DNA of 64,000 nt, taken from the NCBI RefSeq assembly GCF_003073375.1, contig NZ_CP029002.1, forward strand, positions 358,001 to 422,000, read 5' to 3'. Under the pieces are notes generated by a model. That model was not told the origin of the DNA. It did no database searches and saw only the letters and a program-made list of their open reading frames with translations. The stretch comes from Lysinibacillus sp. 2017. GTDB taxonomy: Bacteria; Bacillota; Bacilli; Bacillales_A; Planococcaceae. Shown here piece after piece: positions 42,691 through 51,555 of the stretch. Within the stretch, counting starts at the first letter, position 1. Each line of letters opens with the position of its first letter. The position numbers and the translations under genes were made by a program.

Positions 42691-44332
42691 GGGCACTGAA
42701 AAACTATCGTTTTTTAGATTGAATCCCTTTTGACATAAAAAAATAAGGCATGTTCGGTTCAATTTCAACAGAAAATGTCTTATTACTTTGTCTATTCCTT
42801 ATTCTTTTAAGTTTATTAGTTTTAATATCCGTTTTAAATTGACCGCAAAGATGGTTGTGGCACTTTGTATTTCCATGCCAAATAGACCCGTGCTATTTGC
42901 CGTATGATAGCCGTGCCCATTCTTTAATTCACTATTTTTTGCCTCAATTTTATAACGTTCTTTAGAAAGTTTTTTGAATTCCTCCGTATTTTGAAATTCT
43001 TCCTGTTCTACATGCTCTGTTGATTTAATTGTTACGTTATAGGTTTTTGTTCTAGCACCTTCTTTATAACAATTTTCTTTGATAGGGCAAACCTTACATT
43101 TTTTAATATCGAAGTAATATTTCAATTGATCGTTTCTTTTGGATTCGTCAGGTCTTTTCACAATCGCTTTTCTTTTTGCTAAATGCCCTGCTGGACATAC
43201 GTATAAGTCAGCGTCTTTATTGAAAGTAAATAAGTCATTTTTTTTATGTCCATTCGTAATTAATGGGTGTAGTTTTGATACGAGTTGAATTTTTTCATCT
43301 TTGACATAGGTTAAATTCTCTTTACTTGAATACGCTGTGTCTGCTAATAGGGTATCGAATGCCATGCCTGTGCTTTTACTTTTTTCAATTAACTCTTTCA
43401 AGTAGTGCCCGTCGCTTGCTTCGCCCGTCGTTACCACTGCCGCTGTAATAATTCGTTCATCACTCATCGCAATATGGGTTTTGAATCCAAAGAAAGAGGA
43501 GTCCGCTGTTTTATGACCAACACGTGCATCTGGGTCACTTGAGTAACTAAGATGAAAGTTTGTATCTTCAATCACTTCTTTTAAAACATTTAACTTTTCT
43601 TGTACAGCTGGAACTTGTGCCATTTTTGATTGTGTTTCAACGACTTGTACCACTTGATGGCAGTAAGCTAATTCATCTTCTAGCTCATTTGTTGTTGGCT
43701 TGACAGGAAATTTTTCTTTCATTTGTTCATCAATTTGATAAACAGCTTTACGCACATTTTTCGCTTTTTCTTGTAAAAATTCTTTAGGAGATTTCTGATT
43801 AAAACGTGCTTTTGTATGTGTTGCGTCGACTATAAGCATTTTACTCGTAAGAATGTCTTTTTCTAAAGCAACTTCAACGGTCTTTTGAATTAATAAATCT
43901 AAGAGATTCACATCTTGAAGTCGAAGACGACGGAATTTTGTGAGAGAACTTGGATTAATGACTTCATCTTCTGGCGCCATATCTAAGAAATATTTGAATG
44001 ACATATCATATTTTGAACGTTCAACTAAATCTACATCCGATAGATCATGTATCACTTTTAAAAGTAGATATTTAAACATACGAATCGGTGGGATGGCATT
44101 TCGACCATTATCTAAACAATATTTATTTTTTAGCTCATCCAAAATAAATGAAAAATCAACAAGTTCATTGATTTGGCGAAGCATATTATCTTTTGGAATG
44201 ATTAAATCATAAAGAGCCATATAAGGGCTTAAATTTAGGGTTTCTTGTTTAGGAATCATGGTCACACCGCCTGTAATTAATTAATTTTATTATACTATGA
44301 AAAAAAGCGACTGCGGGACTTTTTCAGTGCCC
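42691..44332. mobile_element. IS1182-type insertion sequence, complete
   Basis: 1642 bp bounded by perfect 13-bp terminal inverted repeats GGGCACTGAAAAA (42691-42703) and its complement (44320-44332). It contains one intact transposase on the minus strand. No immediately flanking target duplication is clear, though CGCTTAATC occurs close to both ends (42680-42688 and 44335-44343). Confidence 0.9.
42799..44259 (-). CDS. IS1182 family transposase
   Basis: 486 residues. N-terminal DUF772-type domain (NAIPPIRMFKYLLLKVIHDL, DEVINPSSLTKFRR), then a DDE catalytic domain: first Asp in LIVDATHTKARF, second in LLADTAYSSKENL, Glu in YKIEAKNSELKNGHG. A zinc-like Cys cluster (CPAGHLAK, CKVCPIKENC) sits between. 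The frame is intact, so the element may be active. ATG 44259 follows AGGCGGTG; a GTG two codons earlier overlaps that SD. The strand is opposite to the plus-strand flanking oxidoreductase gene. Confidence 0.93.
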   Translation of the reverse strand: MIPKQETLNLSPYMALYDLIIPKDNMLRQINELVDFSFILDELKNKYCLDNGRNAIPPIRMFKYLLLKVIHDLSDVDLVERSKYDMSFKYFLDMAPEDEVINPSSLTKFRRLRLQDVNLLDLLIQKTVEVALEKDILTSKMLIVDATHTKARFNQKSPKEFLQEKAKNVRKAVYQIDEQMKEKFPVKPTTNELEDELAYCHQVVQVVETQSKMAQVPAVQEKLNVLKEVIEDTNFHLSYSSDPDARVGHKTADSSFFGFKTHIAMSDERIITAAVVTTGEASDGHYLKELIEKSKSTGMAFDTLLADTAYSSKENLTYVKDEKIQLVSKLHPLITNGHKKNDLFTFNKDADLYVCPAGHLAKRKAIVKRPDESKRNDQLKYYFDIKKCKVCPIKENCYKEGARTKTYNVTIKSTEHVEQEEFQNTEEFKKLSKERYKIEAKNSELKNGHGYHTANSTGLFGMEIQSATTIFAVNLKRILKLINLKE

Positions 44333-44695
44333 TCCGCTTAATCCCCAAGGAGTCGCCCCCTGCGCTTCGCGTCACTCTATTTGAAATACAATTTTTTTAA
44401 TAAGTTGTTTTTAGAAAAGATTTATTCGATAAAGTATCTTTTATAAAAATTAAAATAGTTTATAGGAAAGTGTGTTCATCATAAATAAACCATGGCATTC
44501 ACTTTCATTTTAATAACGAACTATGATTCAAAATTCACTAAGAATAGAGGATAAACTTGATCAATACCCACCGCCTCGCGATAGCGCAAGCGGTATTATC
44601 AGACGCATTTAACCAGGTTAAATGAATGACACTACGAATACAAATAAAAATCAACCTGATGTTACTGTGATGAACCAAAAGAAAGGGTGAAGGTA
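44333..44695. other. Gap right of the IS element
   Basis: Begins with the right half of the interrupted GC-rich repeat (GGAGTCGCCCCC, 44349-44360). Around 44570-44595 a hairpin ACCGC...GCGGT with CTCGCGATAGCGC resembles the small hairpin of the repeats near 39040. I see no gene. Confidence 0.45.
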
Positions 44696-45505
44696 ATGAA
44701 AGAAATGCGCTCAGCTTTAGTCGTTGGAGCAACAGGATTGGTCGGTTCGACATTGGTGAAATTATTGTGCGAAAGTGAAGAATATGCTGCGGTTAATGTT
44801 ATTTCACGAAGACCACTCGATTATTTTCATCCAAAATTAATCGTGACATTGCGTGAATTTGATCAAATTGCTGAAAGTGATATTGAATTTGCACATGAAG
44901 TATTTTGCTGTTTAGGGACAACGATAAAAAAAGCAGGGACACGAGAAGCGTTTGAAAAAGTGGATTTTGAGTATCCTATGACCATTGCAGCACTCGCAAA
45001 AAATAAAGGTATCGGACATTTTATCGTTATTTCTGCCATGGGAGCAGACGAAAAAGCTCTTGCATACTATAGTCGTGTGAAAGGCAAATTAGAAACAGGG
45101 CTTATTAAAATGGATTTCTCGAGATTATCGATTGTCAGGCCTTCACTAATTACAGGAAACCGCAGTGAATTTCGTCTCGGGGAAATGATAGGGGCCAAAG
45201 CACTTAGTGTGATGAATCCACTATTAGTTGGACCACTAAAAAAAGTTCGCTCGATTCCTGCAGAGCAAATTGCCTTAGCAATGAAAGTGATGGCGCTACA
45301 CGGAAAGCAAGAAAAGGTCGCCATTTATTTATCCGATGAAATTGTAACGATGAAAATGCCAATCTCCGAAGAAAATCCAGAGCATTTTACTGAGGAAGAG
45401 GTCGGTTTTAATTGGAACAAGTATAAAAAGGATGAACTACCACCAGTTGATAAGGAAGTTGTGTTTGATCGCAGTAAAATAAATGAGGTGGACCGAGATA
45501 ACTAG
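44696..45505 (+). CDS. NAD(P)-binding oxidoreductase (atypical SDR, HTATIP2/YraR-like)
   Basis: 269 residues. Rossmann motif LVVGATGLVGSTLVKLL at the N-terminus, then CCLGTTIKKAGTREAFEKVD, HFIVISAMGAD, and YYSRVKGKLE with the Tyr-x-x-x-Lys pair; SIVRPSLITG is typical. It probably binds NADP(H), but the substrate is unknown. The frame is open to a GTG at 44687; I prefer ATG 44696, 8 nt after AAAGGG, although ATG 44705 is also possible. A single gene. Confidence 0.8.
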   Translation: MKEMRSALVVGATGLVGSTLVKLLCESEEYAAVNVISRRPLDYFHPKLIVTLREFDQIAESDIEFAHEVFCCLGTTIKKAGTREAFEKVDFEYPMTIAALAKNKGIGHFIVISAMGADEKALAYYSRVKGKLETGLIKMDFSRLSIVRPSLITGNRSEFRLGEMIGAKALSVMNPLLVGPLKKVRSIPAEQIALAMKVMALHGKQEKVAIYLSDEIVTMKMPISEENPEHFTEEEVGFNWNKYKKDELPPVDKEVVFDRSKINEVDRDN

Positions 45506-45668
45506 CATTATCCGGCAGTAGGAATCCTATTGGTTGAAGGGTTACTCTATCTTAAAATAACGATGTCGGCCGAAAGACTGAAATTGAACTTTTGCAAGCA
45601 ACTACCTATAATAACTATGCTCCGTTCTGATACAATATGAGTAGAATTCGTTATATGGAGGAACAACT

Positions 45669-46223
45669 ATGAAAATTTTACTTGTTGACGGCACAATTTT
45701 TGGTCGTAAAACTGGCGTCGTTTTAGAGCAGGTTCAACAATATATTCAAGCTTTCAATCCAGAATTAGAGTTAGAAATTTTATATTTCTCGAAACTAAAA
45801 CACCAAATTTTAGACGGTAGTCCGCTAAATGATGATATGAAAATGATGATTCAAAAATTTGAGGAAGCAGATGGCTATATCTTTGCTTCACCAATTTTCC
45901 AAGCCTCTATCCCAGGTGTATTAAAAAATGCATTTGATATGATTCCACCGAAAGCAATGCGTTATAAACCAGCTGCAATCGTTGGAAATGGTGGTACTTA
46001 CCAACACCATTTAGTATTAGAAAATCAATTACGTCCCATTTTAGATTACTTCCGTTGTTTAGTGACACCAAACTATGTGTACACACACGCAGATCATTTC
46101 GATAAAGATAACAAAATTATCGATGAAGAGGTACACAATCGTTTACGTGAATTAGCACGTGTATTCGTTCAATATTGCGAAATGACCAAAACATTATCAA
46201 AGCAAGCCGTTGATATGCAGTAG
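45669..46223 (+). CDS. NAD(P)H-dependent FMN reductase family flavoprotein
   Basis: 184 residues, flavodoxin-like: MKILLVDGTIFGRKTGVVLE (phosphate loop), ADGYIFASPIFQASIPGVLK with the SP-Y/F-type FMN contact, and PAAIVGNGGTYQHH. It resembles SsuE/YwqN-type reductases, but no sulfonate genes are near, so the electron acceptor is unknown. SD TGGAGGAAC precedes the ATG; a terminator follows. Monocistronic. Confidence 0.82.
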   Translation: MKILLVDGTIFGRKTGVVLEQVQQYIQAFNPELELEILYFSKLKHQILDGSPLNDDMKMMIQKFEEADGYIFASPIFQASIPGVLKNAFDMIPPKAMRYKPAAIVGNGGTYQHHLVLENQLRPILDYFRCLVTPNYVYTHADHFDKDNKIIDEEVHNRLRELARVFVQYCEMTKTLSKQAVDMQ

Positions 46224-46227
46224 TCAT

Positions 46228-46277
46228 GAAAAAGGAATCCCTCGTGCAATTAAACTGCCGGGGAGATTCCTTTTTTA
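46228..46277. terminator. Bidirectional terminator
   Basis: Stem AAAAAGGAATC / GATTCCTTTTTT with an inner CCTC/GGGG pairing, between convergent genes. Confidence 0.75.
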
Positions 46278-47321
46278 TTAGCCTAAAACTGCTGCTTTTT
46301 CATTGATACACGCTAGGATTTCTTCTGCTACATTGTGAGCAAGCTCTAATTCAGAAGTAAAGCCAACACATGAACAGTTCATCTCACCTAAAATGTACGT
46401 ATCTTGACCTTTTTCATCTGTATCTAAAATGAAGTCTGCTGTCCAAATAAGTGGTAAATCATAGCCACCTAATAGCTCCGTTATTTCACTTAGCTGACCC
46501 AAGAAACCATGTACAAGCGTCGCCCATTCATCCGGACTATCATAACGATACTGAGCGCCAGAGAATAATGTCGCACTGAATGCATCTGCATCTTCTGCTG
46601 GCTTTTTGTGTACGACGTTAATTGGCTTATCACGAAGCATGAATAAGCGAATTTCGCCTTCTTTAATGCGCGGTAGGAATGTCATATCAACGAGCATGCC
46701 GTTTGCGCCAACGATGTATTGCTCACAAAATGTCATAAATGCATTAAGCTCATGGTACTCAACGTGATTGTCTTTTGCTTCTGTGCATTTCACTTTCGCG
46801 TTTAGTGGCACTTCTGTAACATCATCTTCTAATGCATCCACTAATTGCACACGCCAAATGCCTTCACCCGTAGATCCACGGTTTTGCTTTAATACGCGCT
46901 CACCTTTAGCTAATGATGTCGGGAATATTTCTTTAAACTCTTCAATCGTATAGTAGGCATACGTATCTTCAGGCACTAAAGATGTATGACGTAATTTTAC
47001 TAACGCATCTTTCGCACCGTAACCGATCATCGCATCAGGGTGTGGCATACCAATCACACCTTCTACACATAACTCACGTAGCATTTCAAAGTACTCCGCT
47101 TCATACTTTAAGTTCCCTGGATTGATACGAGAAACATAAGCAATGGCATTATCTTTTACATAATTAAAAATTTCATCACGCTTTTCGTTTTCAAAAAACA
47201 GGACCTCTGCTTCTTGCCCGCGCTCCTTTAATGCCTCAACCATTGGCATCGTATCTTTGCGATGACCATCTGGACCTTTATCGCTTCCACCTTGTACTTC
47301 AAAAAATATGACTTTTTTCAT
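46278..47321 (-). CDS. Cj0069 family protein, ATP-grasp-like
   Basis: 347 residues starting MKKVIFFEVQGGSDKGPDGH and matching the Cj0069 family. ATP-grasp features: a substrate part (RKDTMPMVEALKERG), LKQNRGSTGEGIWRV like a nucleotide-binding loop, and late acidic residues (WTADFILDTDEKGQ, LGEMNCSCVGFT) in metal-binding positions. It may ligate a carboxylate to an amine using ATP, but the substrate is unknown. ATG 47321 follows AAAGGAG; the frame extends 14 codons further without support. Monocistronic. Confidence 0.75.
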   Translation of the reverse strand: MKKVIFFEVQGGSDKGPDGHRKDTMPMVEALKERGQEAEVLFFENEKRDEIFNYVKDNAIAYVSRINPGNLKYEAEYFEMLRELCVEGVIGMPHPDAMIGYGAKDALVKLRHTSLVPEDTYAYYTIEEFKEIFPTSLAKGERVLKQNRGSTGEGIWRVQLVDALEDDVTEVPLNAKVKCTEAKDNHVEYHELNAFMTFCEQYIVGANGMLVDMTFLPRIKEGEIRLFMLRDKPINVVHKKPAEDADAFSATLFSGAQYRYDSPDEWATLVHGFLGQLSEITELLGGYDLPLIWTADFILDTDEKGQDTYILGEMNCSCVGFTSELELAHNVAEEILACINEKAAVLG

Positions 47322-47963
47322 AATGACTACTCCTTTCGAATTATGTATTTCTCTTTTCATCATAACGTGGAATTTTGATTATTAATGGATTAAAATGTAG
47401 CTAAATTGTTACGAAATGCTAGAAAGTGAATGAAAATGGCTCGATTAAATCATAGTATGCTAGTAGAGATTGATGCTTTAAAATGTATAAAATTGGTTAT
47501 TTACAGTAATTATCGAACTACGCTAAAGTGAAATAAAAATGAAATTTATGCAAAAAAAAACAAAATTTCAATCGAAATATAAGGAAATAAAGAGACCTAA
47601 CCAAAAATAAACATTTCAAAGTCTTTTTCTCAAATGCCAAGAAAATAGGAAGAAATGGGCAATATGAAATAAATTTTTGTGTTCGAAAAAAGCAATTCAA
47701 ATATGAACAAAATGTGTCGTTAGGACTTTTTTTGAAATAGTAGCGATGGCATTTTAAAAAGGGCGAAGAAAAACGGAGGAAATAGACGAGATTTGAATCA
47801 CGAGACAATTTGATGTAGCATATATTTTTACGTGAATTTGTAAATTTGGTGGATAATAAAGAATCAGCTTTCAAAGAATCCACATAAAAAAACATCTAAT
47901 CGCACACGTTTTATAACGAGATATGTTTTCTAATTTTCGACAGCAAGTGGGGGCGAATCCAAT
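47322..47963. other. AT-rich gap with divergent promoters
   Basis: Lies between two divergent genes. A 125-codon frame on the minus strand (47518-47895) is Phe/Lys-biased with no SD and no recognisable family; I do not accept it. No RNA or repeat seen. Confidence 0.5.
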
Positions 47964-50156
47964 ATGGAACAAACAATTTGGCAACAAGAACAAGCACATT
48001 TGAAGCAAATGAGCGAGCTATTAAAAAAGCAGGTCGAGGCATTAGAAATCCAATTAAAAAGACAAAAGGGCGACATTGTGGAAGAGCGTACGCAAGCGTC
48101 TTCTGAATTTAATGATGTATCAGGAGAAAATGCGATTCAGTTTTCGCAAATGCTACAAACGATGCAACTGCGAGAACGTGAATATTTAAATGCGAGCGAA
48201 CAATTAGCCAAGACAAAAATCTTATATAAAAGTCCCTATTTTGGGCGTATTTCAATTGAAAACGAACAAGGCGAAAAAGAGCATTTATACATTGGCTTAT
48301 CGACATTTCGCGAGCCAGAGACAGATGATGTATTAATCTTTGACTGGCGCGCACCAATCTCGAGTCTGTTTTATGAAAACAAGGTCGGATTATCGCGCTA
48401 TCAAATTCCAGACGGGGAATATATCGATGTTGTGATTGAAGGTCGTCGTCAATATAAAGTGAAGTATGATGAACTCATTCAGTTATTTGATGCGGATGTT
48501 TATGTTGGCGATGAGGTATTACAAGGATTACTAGCAGATACAGCGAAGGAAAAAATGAAGTCGATTGTCGCAACGATTCAAAGTGATCAAAATGCCGTTA
48601 TTCGTTCATCAAATCAGGATAATTTAATCGTGCTCGGACCTCCTGGTAGTGGGAAGACGTCGGTTGCGATGCAGCGAATTGCCTTTTTACTTTATGAATA
48701 CCGTAAAACGATGAATGCGCGCAGCATCTTACTAATTTCACCGTCTGATTTGTTCAATGACTATATTTCGAATGTCTTACCAGAGTTAGGCGAGGAAAAC
48801 GTGCAGCATACGACTTACTACCGATTATTACGCGATTTAAAATTATCGCGCTACGACTGTGAGACGAATTATGAAAATATCGAACGCCTGCAAATAGCAG
48901 ACGAAGTAGCTCGTGAGCATTACGCATTTAAAGGGTCACATTTGTATGTGAAACAATTATTAAATTATATGGAGAGCATTAAAAAAGCAGGGATGCCGTT
49001 CTACAATTTGAAAATGGGGGATGACGTGTTTGCCTCAGCGAAAAAAATCTCACAGCTATTTTATGAAAAGTTTGGCGGGCTAGATGTTGATTTTCGTCTG
49101 AAAAAAATTCGTACCTTGCTACAAACGAAATTGCAGGAGCGCAAAAATAAAGAACAGCGCAAGCGTATAAAAGAATTGCGCGCGGTTAACGCCTATATTG
49201 GTTCCGATAAGGAGCTGGAGCAACAAGCCTATCAAGATGTACAAAAGAAATACGGTAAGCTCGAAGTGACGATAGAACAGCTCGGCTTTGTTAATTTGAA
49301 CAAAATGTACTTGCAATCACTAACGTTTCGTAATGACAATTTATTCACGCAGAGCATCCAAGCAACAACTGCAGAAAAGCTAAAGCAGCATAAGCTGTTA
49401 TATGAAGATCTAGCACCAATCATGTATTTACAAGCAGTCATTAAAGGGCTCTATACAGACAAAACAATTAAACATATCGTAATTGATGAAATTCAAGATT
49501 ACTCGTATCTCCAATTATTAACGATTAAAGCGATGCATCCAAAAGCGCATTACACATTACTCGGAGACAAAAATCAAATGGTGCATCCACAAATGAAGGA
49601 TTCACTAGCAGGTCCATTATCAAAGCATTTTAAAGTAATCGAATTAAACAAATCATACCGTTCAACCAATGAAATTACGGACTTTATGAGCGCTATTCTA
49701 CACAACACAACGACGCTTTCACTGGGTGTTTCAGGGGACAAGCCGCAATTGATTGAAACGAAAGCGCTCCTTGAAACGATTCAGCAATTAGTCGTTGCCC
49801 ATTATGAACAAGATGATAGCTTTGTGATTTTGTGCAAAAATAGAGCCGCAAGTGAACGGTTATATAATGATTTAAAATCACTTATCCCCACATTGCAGCT
49901 CGTAACAGAGGAACAAAAAGTGTATATGAAGGGCATTTTAATCATGCCAGGATATATGGCGAAGGGCTTTGAGTTTACAACGGTTGTATTAGCGGATGCC
50001 AGTGCGCATGTATATCATGAGGAGATGGATGCATATCTTTTATATACGATTGCTTCTCGTGCAACACGAAAATTATTTTTATTATCAGATGGCACATTAC
50101 CAAAGGCGCTAGCACACATTAGTGAACAGTATTATCTTAAAAAAGTGACTAACTAA
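47964..50156 (+). CDS. helD: RNA polymerase recycling helicase-like ATPase HelD
   Basis: 730 residues, UvrD/Rep-like superfamily 1 fold. The N-terminal coiled coil (~1-90, rich in Gln/Glu/Lys) matches the arm that enters the RNA polymerase secondary channel. Walker A VLGPPGSGKTSVAMQRIAFL at about residue 225, DEIQDYS (motif II), GDKNQMVHP (motif III), NKSYRSTNEI (motif IV) and a late KGFEF plus TIASRATRKLF. HelD removes stalled RNA polymerase from DNA and nucleic acids using ATP. SD GTGGGGGCG is modest before ATG. Length is near that of B. subtilis HelD (about 770). Confidence 0.88.
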   Translation: MEQTIWQQEQAHLKQMSELLKKQVEALEIQLKRQKGDIVEERTQASSEFNDVSGENAIQFSQMLQTMQLREREYLNASEQLAKTKILYKSPYFGRISIENEQGEKEHLYIGLSTFREPETDDVLIFDWRAPISSLFYENKVGLSRYQIPDGEYIDVVIEGRRQYKVKYDELIQLFDADVYVGDEVLQGLLADTAKEKMKSIVATIQSDQNAVIRSSNQDNLIVLGPPGSGKTSVAMQRIAFLLYEYRKTMNARSILLISPSDLFNDYISNVLPELGEENVQHTTYYRLLRDLKLSRYDCETNYENIERLQIADEVAREHYAFKGSHLYVKQLLNYMESIKKAGMPFYNLKMGDDVFASAKKISQLFYEKFGGLDVDFRLKKIRTLLQTKLQERKNKEQRKRIKELRAVNAYIGSDKELEQQAYQDVQKKYGKLEVTIEQLGFVNLNKMYLQSLTFRNDNLFTQSIQATTAEKLKQHKLLYEDLAPIMYLQAVIKGLYTDKTIKHIVIDEIQDYSYLQLLTIKAMHPKAHYTLLGDKNQMVHPQMKDSLAGPLSKHFKVIELNKSYRSTNEITDFMSAILHNTTTLSLGVSGDKPQLIETKALLETIQQLVVAHYEQDDSFVILCKNRAASERLYNDLKSLIPTLQLVTEEQKVYMKGILIMPGYMAKGFEFTTVVLADASAHVYHEEMDAYLLYTIASRATRKLFLLSDGTLPKALAHISEQYYLKKVTN

Positions 50157-50193
50157 ATGCATGTACGCAATACTAATGTTTTAGGAGATTTCA

Positions 50194-51009
50194 ATGGAAA
50201 ACTTTGATTTAATTTTAATTTTAAAGCACTTAATTATCGGTTTAGTGCAAGGCTTCACAGAACCGATTCCAGTTTCTTCGAGTGGTCACGTCATGATTGC
50301 TAGTGAAGTTTTAGGGATGGGGGAACAAGGATTTACATTTGCCATTTTAACCAATACGGCAAGTCTGCTTGCGATAATGTTCATTTACCGCGAGGATATT
50401 ATTCGTTTAATTACAGGGTTTTTACTGTTTATTAAAACACGTAATCCGCGTTACCGCACAGATTTTAATTTTGCCTTGTATGTGATTATCGGTTCGATTC
50501 CAGCAGGTGTATTAGGCGTATTACTAAGTGACATCATTGCGGATAGCGTGAGCATGACGACTATTGCTTGTATGCTATTTGTAACAGGTATCGCATTATG
50601 GTTGATCCGTAATCTACGTGGTTCGAAGCGTGATGGGGATTTAACAGCAAAAGATGCGTTTATCGTTGGGTTAGGGCAAGCTGTTGCATTAACGCCAGGA
50701 ATTAGCCGCTCGGGTGCGACGATTATTTCAGCAATCGGCGTTGGCATGAACCAAGAAACGGCGTTACGCTTTTCATTCATGCTTTATATTCCGGTAAGTC
50801 TTGGCGGTGTTGTACTAGGAATAAGCGATTTTCTAGATGAGCCAAACAAAATGGATCTCGCGTTACCTTATGCAGTGACATTCTTCGCAACATTATTCAT
50901 GACCTACTTCGCGATGCGTTGGTTCATGGGTATCATGAAAAATGGGAAGTTACATTACTTCACCTACTACTGTTTCTTAGTAGGTATTTTATTATTAATT
51001 TTCTTTTAA
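50194..51009 (+). CDS. uppP: Undecaprenyl-diphosphate phosphatase UppP/BacA
   Basis: 271 residues with about eight membrane helices. Signature 1: GLVQGFTEPIPVSSSGHVMI (usual form EFLPVSSSGH; here EPIP); signature 2: LTPGISRSGATIISAIGVGM. It dephosphorylates undecaprenyl diphosphate, recycling the wall-lipid carrier, and gives some bacitracin resistance. SD TTAGGAGAT precedes the ATG. It lies 37 bp after helD, possibly in the same transcript, and ends with its own terminator. Confidence 0.9.
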   Translation: MENFDLILILKHLIIGLVQGFTEPIPVSSSGHVMIASEVLGMGEQGFTFAILTNTASLLAIMFIYREDIIRLITGFLLFIKTRNPRYRTDFNFALYVIIGSIPAGVLGVLLSDIIADSVSMTTIACMLFVTGIALWLIRNLRGSKRDGDLTAKDAFIVGLGQAVALTPGISRSGATIISAIGVGMNQETALRFSFMLYIPVSLGGVVLGISDFLDEPNKMDLALPYAVTFFATLFMTYFAMRWFMGIMKNGKLHYFTYYCFLVGILLLIFF

Positions 51010-51019
51010 AATAGTATTT

Positions 51020-51061
51020 AAAGGCGATGAAATCGTATGCGAATTTCATCGCCTTTTTTTT
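51020..51061 (+). terminator. Terminator of uppP
   Basis: Stem AAAGGCGATGAAAT / ATTTCATCGCCTTT then T run. Confidence 0.88.
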
Positions 51062-51067
51062 ATTCTA

Positions 51068-51118
51068 TTGACATTCATGCTATTTTTCTGTTTAATTAGT
51101 TAGGCTAACTAACTAATT
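51068..51118 (+). promoter_or_regulatory. SigA promoter overlapped by a perfect MarR-type operator
   Basis: TTGACA (51068-51073), 17-bp spacer, TTTAAT (51091-51096). Overlapping the -10 and start region is AATTAGTTAG-GCTAA-CTAACTAATT (51094-51118), a perfect 10-bp inverted repeat. The next gene encodes a MarR protein, so self-repression of the marR-MFS operon is the simple reading. Confidence 0.75.
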
Positions 51119-51135
51119 TCCTTGGAGGATTAAAG

Positions 51136-51555
51136 ATGACATTCTTTTTACAAGTGCATCGTTTTCATAGAAAATATATGGCGCACCTTTCAGCGTTATT
51201 GGCACCATATGAGCTATCAAGCTCGAACTGGTCATTACTAAATTTTTTATACGAAGAGCAAGTAGCGACGACAAGTCAAATCGCAAAATATTGGGATGTT
51301 GAAAAGCCAACTGTATCAGCTAATGTAAAAACGCTTATGAAACATGAACTTGTCCAAACAAAGCAAGGGGAAGACAAACGCGAAAAATATTTAAGCCTGA
51401 CAGAAAAGGGCGAAAAATTGCACGAAACTATTTCCCCGGAAATTAAAAATCTACAAAAACATTTATTAAGCGTGTTAACACAACAGCAAAAGGGCGAATT
51501 TCAGCAAGTGCTGTTCGACATGGAGGCACGTTTGAAGGAGGATTTTAATGAGTGA
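51136..51555 (+). CDS. MarR family regulator of an MFS operon
   Basis: 139 residues. Winged HTH: EEQVATTSQIAKYWDVEKPT, VSANVKTLMKHELVQT, wing GEDKREKYLSLTEKG. It starts 17 bp after a perfect inverted repeat that overlaps its own promoter, and its end overlaps the MFS gene by 8 bp. Likely a ligand-responsive repressor of the transporter. SD TTGGAGGA precedes the ATG. Confidence 0.92.
   Translation: MTFFLQVHRFHRKYMAHLSALLAPYELSSSNWSLLNFLYEEQVATTSQIAKYWDVEKPTVSANVKTLMKHELVQTKQGEDKREKYLSLTEKGEKLHETISPEIKNLQKHLLSVLTQQQKGEFQQVLFDMEARLKEDFNE

Noticed and set aside
42680-44343. Target-site duplication CGCTTAATC around the IS element
   Set aside because: The repeats are not adjacent to the terminal inverted repeats (2 bp away on each side, with differing junction bases), so I do not call a duplication.
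47518-47895. A 125-codon minus-strand frame between the Cj0069-type gene and helD
   Set aside because: Phe/Lys/Ser bias typical of AT-rich non-coding DNA, no SD, no recognisable motif.
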